Assembly (NCBI GenBank): GCA_003427395.1
Contig: BFEA01000076.1
Coordinates: forward strand, 2,900,105-2,923,548
DNA from: Chara braunii
Lineage: Eukaryota; Streptophyta; Charophyceae; Charales; Characeae
Length of the DNA stretch: 23,444 nt
Reading direction: 5' to 3'
The first letter of the stretch is position 1, and each line of letters starts with the position of its first letter. Below, piece by piece: positions 17,566 through 23,444 of this stretch. The notes beneath the pieces were generated by a model, which did no database searches, was not told the DNA's origin, and saw only the letters and a list, made by a program, of their open reading frames with translations. Position numbers and translations under genes: made by a program.

Positions 17566-17805
17566 TTGTAATTGAGTTTGCATTGGTCTTGGAAAAAAGA
17601 AACCTGTCAAGATGGCGGGAACAAAAAAAAATTGTAATTGACTTTGTATGGGCCTGAGAAAAGGGGGTCTGGCAAGACGCCAGAGCAGAAAACACTTGAG
17701 TAAGTGACATGGTATAAACTTAAGAAAATGGTTTGGCAAGATAGCCAGGAAAGAAAGAGCTGGTGTGATGGATTTTTCATAGACCTAGGAAAGGAGTTGG
17801 CAGAC
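17566..17805. repeat. degenerate minisatellite, about 65 bp unit, about four copies
   Basis: Units start near 17566, 17632, 17695 and 17760. The first two share TTGTAATTGA(G/C)TTTG. All share a GGAAA/GAAAA block followed by GG(T/C)TGGCAAGA or a variant, then CCAG/GGGA and an A-rich end. Divergence grows downstream. Confidence 0.65.
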
Positions 17806-19055
17806 TAAGAGTTGGCTATGCAATTGGCTCGTATAAGCTCGAAAAGATGAGAAGTGGCTGAGGGGTGAGCCAAGCAATCCACAGGGAAAGTCAATTAAGT
17901 AAAGGGTAAGAAAAGGCAGAGGATAATATGCATGCAGAATTGGCAGGACCTGACAAAGGCCGGGAGGAATGAACCGGCAAGGATGCATGTGGATCTGGCT
18001 ATGTCTGAGCTTTGGGGGAGAGAAAAAATTGAATTGAAAATGAGTGGATGTCCTAAGAGTAATGAATGAGACAAAGCCAAGATGATTTTTGCTCGATAAT
18101 GTTTTCTCAATGAAATGGGAAGACAAATTTGAGATTACGAATCCAGCCTTCAAAACATTGTCGAGAGCGAGAAATAACATACAATGAAAGACTAGCTGCA
18201 GGGCATGGCTGTGGTCAGACCCCTCCAAGGGACGATGCTAGTCAACTTGATAAGGAAAAGAGACATCAAGCTGCTTAGACCCCTTGATGTGTTGCTAGCT
18301 CGCACCTGGAGAAAGCCATGGCAAATGATCCTTGTGACATTCGCCGCCAAAATCTTCCTCTTACCACGGCCCCTAGGTAGGGTGATGGGCTCGTCGTCCT
18401 CTCCTTTGTGGGACGACACCGGAGGTTGGTGGGAAACTCTCGGGTATTCGGGAGTTCCAGTGAGAAAGACATACAGTTGTGAGACGGACGTTGATGCACA
18501 GAGAGTGTCACGCGCTCGTTACAAAGACATTATTGAGCTTGGGGACGTTACGCAATTCAAAGGAAACCCGAAACAAAACCTTGACCCCTCCATGCCCTCC
18601 CCCGCCCCAAGGGCGGAAACTTAAAGAAGGACCCGAGAAAAGAGTGGGAAAGACAAAAAAAACCTGGCGAGCTAACTACCCATCCCACCCCACCTCTCTT
18701 CCCTATCTGTCTATCACTCCAACATTCCTACCGACCATGGATTGGTGCGCGATGAGGACATCGCGAATGAGTGGGGGAAATATGTCGGGACTGGTGAGTC
18801 CCGAATGACTTCCCATCACTCGAGAGGCTGTATATGACCAATTTGTGCACGACAGAGAAAACCGGAGGCAGGTATGCTGGAAAGAGCGGAAGCATGGGCA
18901 CGGACAGTAGGAAGCTAGAGGCTGCCCAGAGTCGTTGGGGCCGCCAAACTAGAAATGGGTCAGCTAAGCAGAAAGCGACAAAAGGACTGTGAGAGAACAG
19001 CAGGGGTGACTCCTTCCCCAAGGACGGAGAAGGGCCGCCGGGAAGTTGGAAGTAG
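17806..19055 (+). other. gene-poor stretch with one unconvincing ORF (18205-18624)
   Basis: The ORF at 18205-18624 starts at ATG and would encode 139 residues. Its N-terminal third is hydrophobic and basic, and its C-terminus has a KDIIELGDVTQFKGNPKQNL stretch. No family is recognised and overlapping minus-strand frames are equally open, so I do not call it a gene. The rest holds no recognised feature apart from the hairpin repeat at 18748-18781. Confidence 0.3.
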
Positions 19056-19202
19056 CATATGAGGTGCGCAACAAGGGAAGGAAGGAAGTGGGAAGGGACA
19101 GGGCGCAAGGCGCTGACACAAGGCGGCGGCAGGAGGGCCAGGGACCGCAGGGTAGGTGGGAGCCGGCACCCGAAATGGGATAGCATGCGGGACGCAATAG
19201 GG
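19056..19202. repeat. left copy of a perfect 147-bp direct repeat (probable assembly artefact)
   Basis: It begins CATATGAGGTGCGCAACAAG and ends ACGCAATAGGG. It is identical to 19241-19387. The copies are separated only by a 38-bp sequencing adapter palindrome. Confidence 0.97.
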
Positions 19203-19240
19203 CTGTCTCTTATACACATCTAGATGTGTATAAGAGACAG
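19203..19240. other. Nextera mate-pair junction adapter (two Tn5 mosaic ends), contaminant
   Basis: The sequence is CTGTCTCTTATACACATCT immediately followed by its exact reverse complement AGATGTGTATAAGAGACAG. The 19-bp unit is the hyperactive-Tn5 mosaic end used in Nextera libraries. Two of them head to head form the circularisation junction adapter of Nextera mate-pair kits. It is not native DNA and should be masked. Translations across it give the well-known artefact peptides (such as VYKRQ and MCIRDS) seen here in several frames. Confidence 0.98.
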
Positions 19241-19387
19241 CATATGAGGTGCGCAACAAGGGAAGGAAGGAAGTGGGAAGGGACAGGGCGCAAGGCGCTG
19301 ACACAAGGCGGCGGCAGGAGGGCCAGGGACCGCAGGGTAGGTGGGAGCCGGCACCCGAAATGGGATAGCATGCGGGACGCAATAGGG
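19241..19387. repeat. right copy of the perfect 147-bp direct repeat (probable assembly artefact)
   Basis: It is identical base for base to 19056-19202. Sequence after this copy (AGCGGGGGGCGGAGG) is the likely true continuation. The real locus probably has one copy and no adapter, making the window 185 bp too long. Confidence 0.95.
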
Positions 19388-19430
19388 AGCGGGGGGCGGA
19401 GGTCGCTGTAAGGCAGAAAGACGTCAGGGG

Positions 19431-19640
19431 CACCAAGGAAAGACGTGGTACAGACCGGGCAGGAGTGTCGGGGACCACATGGGATCGAAGGACGGGGCAG
19501 TACCAGTAGAACAAAGCGCTGGGGACCAAGCGGGACCAAGGGACGACGTGGTGCCGACAGGGCGAAGTACCGGGAACCGCGTGAGACCAAGGGAAAGACG
19601 TAATGCAGGCAAGCCGAAGTTCCCGGGACCGCGTGGGCCT
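19431..19640. repeat. 51-bp minisatellite (about four copies)
   Basis: Units begin near 19431, 19486, 19537 and 19588 with CCAAGGGA or CGAAGGAC. They continue through an ACGTGGTGCNGAC-like segment and end GGGACCNCGTGGGAC or a close variant. The minus strand is open across it and reads as a repetitive Pro/Leu/Ser peptide, which I take as a by-product. Confidence 0.75.
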
Positions 19641-20358
19641 AGATAAAATGGCGGCACCGGCGGAACCACTAGCAGATTGGGTATCGGCGGAATAAAAAGT
19701 GCCAGGAGCCGCCGACAGGGATTGTCGACAGAACGGAGAAGACGCGCGCGAGGCGGGAAAAACGGAGGGCACCTGGGGCAACCCAAGGGGGTCCTGGATC
19801 AAATGCGACGACAACATAAATAAAATAGCATGACGACAGGTAGACGGGACCAGCCGGGCCGGGGAGTCCGGATGAAAACATTAAGTGCCGCCACGGCAAG
19901 CGCCGGCGGGAGATGCCGCGGGGAAAGAAAAGATAGAGTAGCAGCAGTAAGGGGGGGGTCGGCCAGCAGTCCGAGTATCCCGGACCAGCCAGGCCAAGAA
20001 AAACGAAGTTCCGAGAGCTCCACGTGGAAAAAAGGGATGGCCAGAGAAAATCGGAGCAAGGGGGTCTCAAGCTGGAGGCGGCGGCAGAAAAAAAGAACCC
20101 CCTTTGGCCTTGAGGGTGCCACTACTGCAGTCCGAGGTGCAACGGCCATATGCCGGCTGCAAAATCGGACCTTGGGAAAGGTCTAACAACTAGAAAAAGG
20201 AGAAATAGTTGTTGGACATTCCTCCCAAGAGTAAACAAGAAAAGAAAGGAGGAAAAGGGGAGAGAATGAAGCGAAGGAGGAGGAAGGAGTGGAGGAAAAA
20301 GTGCCGCCAGGTTCGGACTGTAGCGGTAGGGACTGGCAGGTTTCAATGATGACCTCAT
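19641..20358. other. gene-free G/A-rich stretch
   Basis: Long open frames on both strands reflect skewed composition. Motifs such as GGGACCAGCCGGGCC and GACCAGCCAGGCC recur, suggesting further decayed repeat. 20180-20310 is strongly purine-rich on the + strand. No gene recognised. Confidence 0.4.
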
Positions 20359-20765
20359 CCCTCCTAGATCCTAGGAGGGCAGTCCGGATTGCAGAGATAA
20401 GGTCCTTGGGGCATTATCTCTGCAATATCTGAATTTAAGCAACAAAAATAAAGAAAAATGCTGATGTGAGTTGGCCGGCTCATTTTTGGGCCTTAGATCT
20501 GAAATATGATCCCATGGTAGACGAGATCTAGCCGTTTTTTGAGGGCTGACGCAAAACGGCTAGCTCCGGAATGAGTTGGCAGCAAAATGGAGGGAAAACA
20601 AAGAGGGGAGCAAGACAAAACTGTGAATTTGGCCCAAGGTTTGGGTCAGGTACATCAAAAAAATTGAAAATTGTGACAAAGGACTCAAATTTGGAGCAAG
20701 GGGAGCTTGTAGTAACTCGGATTGATGAGAACCATAGATCTTAGCCAGATCCAAGGCTGAGATCT
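20359..20765. repeat. cluster of four inverted repeats (fold-backs)
   Basis: In order: CCTCCTAG/CTAGGAGG (20359-20377, 3-nt loop); ATTGCAGAGATAA/TTATCTCTGCAAT (20388-20400 with 20414-20426, perfect 13-bp stem); CTAGCCGTTTT/AAAACGGCTAG (20528-20538 with 20553-20563, perfect 11-bp stem); and AGATCTTAGCC/GGCTGAGATCT (20736-20746 with 20755-20765, one G:T-type mismatch). No open frame of interest. The cluster could belong to an LTR U3, a small non-autonomous element or small-RNA precursors. Confidence 0.75.
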
Positions 20766-20817
20766 GTGCCGCCAGTTGGAAAAATACAACGGCCTACTCA
20801 CAAGAGGCCTAGACTAG

Positions 20818-20920
20818 NNAAAAACAAAAAACGGACCTCTAGGCCCTTAAATTTTGGTAAAGGCTGCNTTTTGGGGTAGTGGTACCCAAAAGGCAGCACT
20901 TTTTGAAAAGAAAATAGGCN
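20818..20920. other. ambiguous bases
   Basis: N occurs at 20818, 20819, 20868 and 20920, marking unresolved draft sequence. Reading frames and palindromes across these sites are unreliable. Confidence 0.95.
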
Positions 20921-21080
20921 GGGGTAAGCCAAGGGGTAATCCGAGAGGGTACCAGCCTCTCGGACTGTATGTACCTGGCCAAAATGAGGCCCAGGTACCT
21001 CCAGGTAGGCCAAAACTGGAAATTTGGCCCTTGGGGTACCTCGCTCCACCTAGAGGCACTTGGAGGGGCCTAGAGGTTGG

Positions 21081-21169
21081 GCGGTGCACCTGTTCCAGCC
21101 TATAAAAGCTGGAGGTGTACGCCGCAACTCTCATTTGAGCATGAGTGGTGCCCATGCTGCCCAAATGAG
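21081..21169 (+). promoter_or_regulatory. TATA box in an inverted repeat, followed by a start-site hairpin
   Basis: TATAAAA at 21101-21107 is flanked by CCAGC and GCTGG, and more loosely by GCGGTGCACCTGTTCCAGC and GCTGGAGGTGTACGCCGC. About 25-30 nt downstream, where transcription would start, lies a hairpin. CTCATTTG (21130) and AGCATG (21138) pair with CATGCT (21153) and CAAATGAG (21162), with a 3-nt bulge. Upstream, 20940-20998 has two more perfect palindromes: CCGAGAGG/CCTCTCGG and GTACCTGG/CCAGGTAC. The block resembles an LTR U3/R junction or an RNA polymerase II promoter. Confidence 0.5.
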
Positions 21170-21509
21170 TCCGTGAGTGAGTACTAGTGATACAGAGCAA
21201 GGAAGTGAGAGTCGGAGCTAGCCTGTAGCCTGGCTATGCTGGTAAGGCTGAGAAAGGTGACATAGAGGCTAGGAGGAAGCAAGGAGAGTGGTCCGCTGTA
21301 GCCCTCAGGCTGTGGAGTAGGAGGAGAGGCTGAAAGGGGTCCCCATAGCCCTTCTAGAGGGAAGGACTCTATAACCTTAGAAGTAGGAACCTGCCATAGT
21401 CAAAGGAAAGGTGTGAGGGAAGGAGGAAAGAGCTTGGGAGAGAGGAAAAGCCGTACTCAGGAGGCTAGGACCAAGCATTGGGACTCCACTGCCTAGAGAT
21501 CAGCAAGAG
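21170..21509 (+). other. possible non-coding first exon downstream of the TATA box
   Basis: 340 bp without a meaningful reading frame. It ends at AAGAG before GTGAGTG (21510-21516), an excellent 5' splice-site match. A pyrimidine tract (21531-21737) and CTGTCAG (21744-21750) would complete a 241-nt intron whose acceptor lies at the start of the 91-bp satellite. Confidence 0.3.
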
Positions 21510-21530
21510 GTGAGTGAAGGAGGAAGGAGG

Positions 21531-21737
21531 CCTCCTTCTTCTTCCTCTTCTTCTTCTTCCTCTTCTTCTTCTTCATCATCTTCTTCTTCTTCTTCTTCTT
21601 CTTCTTCCTCCTCTTCTCTTTCTTCTCTCCTTCTTCTTCCTTCCTCTTCTTCCCCTTCATCTTCTTCTTCTTCTTCTTCCTCCTCTTCTCCCTTTCTTCT
21701 CTTTCTCCCTCTCCTCCTCCTCCCCCTTCCCCTCTTG
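21531..21737. repeat. (TTC)n / polypyrimidine microsatellite
   Basis: About 207 bp of imperfect TTC/TCC/CTC triplets without a purine except a few A. All six frames are open for long stretches and encode homopolymer-like Ser/Leu/Phe or Glu/Lys/Arg peptides; none is a gene. The tract is a pure polypurine:polypyrimidine block. Confidence 0.97.
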
Positions 21738-23444
21738 TCAAAACTGTCAGTTTTCACTGATTTGGGTGCTTGGCTAAGTTGCGATTCACCTTGGGATAGT
21801 TCCGTGGTGTTTCCCCTTCATAGATTGCTTCAAACAGTGAATTTTCACAGATTTGGGTGCTTGGGTAAGTTGCGATTCACCTTGGGATAGTTCCGTGATG
21901 TATCCCCTTCATAGATTGCTTCAAACTATGAGTTTTCACTAATTTGGGTGTTTGGGTAAGTTTCGATTCACCTTGGGATAGTTCCGTGAAGTCTCCCCTT
22001 CATAGATTGCTTCAAACTTTGAGTTTTCAGTGATTGGGGTGCAAGGGTAACTTGCGGTTCACCTTGGGATAGTTCCGTGATGTTTCCCCTTCATAGATTG
22101 CTTCAAACTTTGAGTTTTCACTGATTTAGGTCTTAGGTGAGTTATGATTCACCTTGGGGTAGTTCCGTGAAGTTTCCACTTCCTAGATTGCTTCAACCTT
22201 CGAGTTTTCACTGATTTGGGGGCTTGGGTGAGTTATGATTCACCTTGGGGTAGTTCCGTGAAGTTTCCACTTCCTAGATTGCTTCAAACTTTGAGTTTTC
22301 ACTGATTTGGGGGCTTGGGTGAGTTGGGATTCACCTTGGGGTAGTTCCGTGAAGTTTCCCCTTCATAGATTGTTTCAAACTTTGAGTTTTCACTGATTTG
22401 GGGGCTTGGGTGAGTTGCGATTCACCTTGGGGTAGTTCCGTGAAGTTTCCCCTTCATAGATTGTTTCAAACTTTGAGTTTTCACTGATTTGGGGGCTTGG
22501 GTGAGTTGTGATTCACCTTGGGATAGTTCTGTGATGTTTCCCCTTCATAGATTGCTTCAAACTTTGAGTTTTCACTGATTTGGGTGCTTGGGTAAGTTGC
22601 GATTTACCTTGGGATAGTTCTGTGTTGTTTCCCCTTCATAGATTGCTTCAAACTTTGAGTTTTCACTGATTTGGTAGCTTGGGTGAGTTGCAATTCACCT
22701 TGGGGTAATTCCGTGAAGTTTCCCATTCATAGATTGCTACAAACCTTGAGTTTTCAACGATTTGGGTGCATGGGTAACTTGCGATTCACCTCGGGATAGT
22801 TCCGTGATGTTTCCCCTTCATACATTGCTTCAAACTTTGAGTTTTCACTGATTTGGGTGCTTGGGTAAGTTGCAATTCACCTTGGGATAGTTCCGTGATG
22901 TTTCCCCTTCATAGATTGCTTCAAACTTTGAGTTTTCACTGATTTGGGGGCTTGGGTGAGTAGCGATTCACCCTGGGATAGTTCCGTGATGTTTCCCCTT
23001 CAAGGATTGCCTCAAATCTTGACTTTTCACTGAATTGGGTACTTGGGTAAGTTGAGATTCACCCTGGGATAGTTCCGTGATGTTTCCCCTTCATGGATTG
23101 CCTCAAATCTTGACTTTTCACTGAATTGGGTGCTTGGGTAAGTTGCGATTCACCCTGGGATAGCTCCGTGATGTTTCCTCTTCATGGGTTGCCTCAAATC
23201 TTGACTTTTCACTGAGTTCGGTGCTTCAGTGAGTTGCGATTTAACTTGAGATAGCTCGGAGTTGTTTCCTCCTCATAGGATGCTACAAATCTTACCTTGA
23301 TACTGTCCTTGATGAGTATGTGAGTTGCGCTTCACTTTAGGATATTTTGGTAATGTTTCCTCCTCATAGGATGCTTCAAATCTTACCTTTATACTGTCCT
23401 TGATGAGTATGTGAGTGGCGCTTCACTTCGGGATACTTCGGTGA
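21738..23444. repeat. 91-bp satellite array (about 18.8 copies, continues off right edge)
   Basis: The GATTCACC box recurs at 21783, 21874, 21965, 22056, 22146, 22237, 22328, 22419, 22510, 22601, 22692, 22783, 22874, 22965, 23056, 23147, 23238, 23329 and 23420. That is 91 bp each time except one 90-bp interval (22056 to 22146). The unit also contains TTTTCACTGATTTGGG, GATAGTTCCGTGATGTTTCC and CATAGATTGCTTCAAA. Units in the middle are nearly identical. The last two or three (from about 23190) belong to a diverged subfamily with ATACTGTCCTTGATGAGTATG. 91 is not a multiple of three, so the array is non-coding. Confidence 0.98.

Noticed and set aside
18205-18624. 139-codon ORF with ATG start
   Set aside because: No family, no supporting context, and competing frames are open; kept only as a remark within the gene-poor stretch.
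19203-19240. Natural Tn5/IS50-type insertion or a 38-bp regulatory palindrome
   Set aside because: Two mosaic ends head to head with nothing between them, and a 147-bp duplication instead of a 9-bp target duplication, fit only the mate-pair library adapter.
18960-19817. 285-codon open frame on the minus strand
   Set aside because: It runs through the sequencing adapter and both copies of the artefactual duplication; the peptide is repetitive Pro/Ser/Leu without a family.
21493-21890. Long Ser/Leu-rich and Glu/Lys-rich open frames on both strands
   Set aside because: Direct translation of the (TTC)n tract; every frame is open because the triplets cannot form stops.

Overview
This is a eukaryotic, repeat-rich, probably intergenic stretch. 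It has long satellite and minisatellite arrays, microsatellites, splice-like signals, a decayed Ty3/gypsy-type LTR retrotransposon, and no intact host gene that I can recognise. The gag-pol style and the stop-codon decay would fit a plant, a green (streptophyte) alga or a fungus. The sequence alone does not settle which. Four ambiguous bases and one sequencing-library adapter show that this is a draft assembly.

Layout. 1-550 is a 53-bp minisatellite running off the left edge. 674-732 is a (TC)n tract. 1443-2062 is a 310-bp unit present twice in tandem. 2063-3930 has no recognisable gene; part of it reads like organellar DNA and it holds one possible primer-binding site. 3931-7313 holds four diverged, broken copies of one unknown protein family in tandem on the + strand. 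7768-14299 is gag followed by protease, reverse transcriptase, RNase H and integrase, all + strand, broken by about ten nonsense codons and six frameshifts. 14300-14525 is a short tandem repeat with a G-run. 14506-15258 is a decayed acidic 3' ORF followed by a 10-G tract. 15284-19055 is gene-poor with several degenerate minisatellites. 19056-19387 is a 147-bp perfect duplication around a Nextera mate-pair junction adapter, which is an assembly artefact. 19431-19640 is a 51-bp minisatellite. 20359-20765 is a cluster of fold-backs. 21101-21510 looks like a promoter (TATA box, start-site hairpin, strong splice donor). It leads into a (TTC)n tract and then a strict 91-bp satellite (21738-23444) that runs off the right edge.

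How the parts relate. Gene order protease-RT-RNase H-integrase identifies a Ty3/gypsy (Metaviridae) element. The four paralogous ORFs upstream of gag and the acidic ORF downstream of integrase lie on the same strand and show the same kind of decay. They may be accessory genes of one unusually large element. Three start codons in this block (modules B and D, and gag) follow the octamer TGTGCAGG by 10-18 nt. This octamer resembles a 3' splice site and suggests spliced subgenomic mRNAs. No LTR pair is visible in the window, so the element's boundaries are unproven. The four-copy family is the most interesting unexplained content here.
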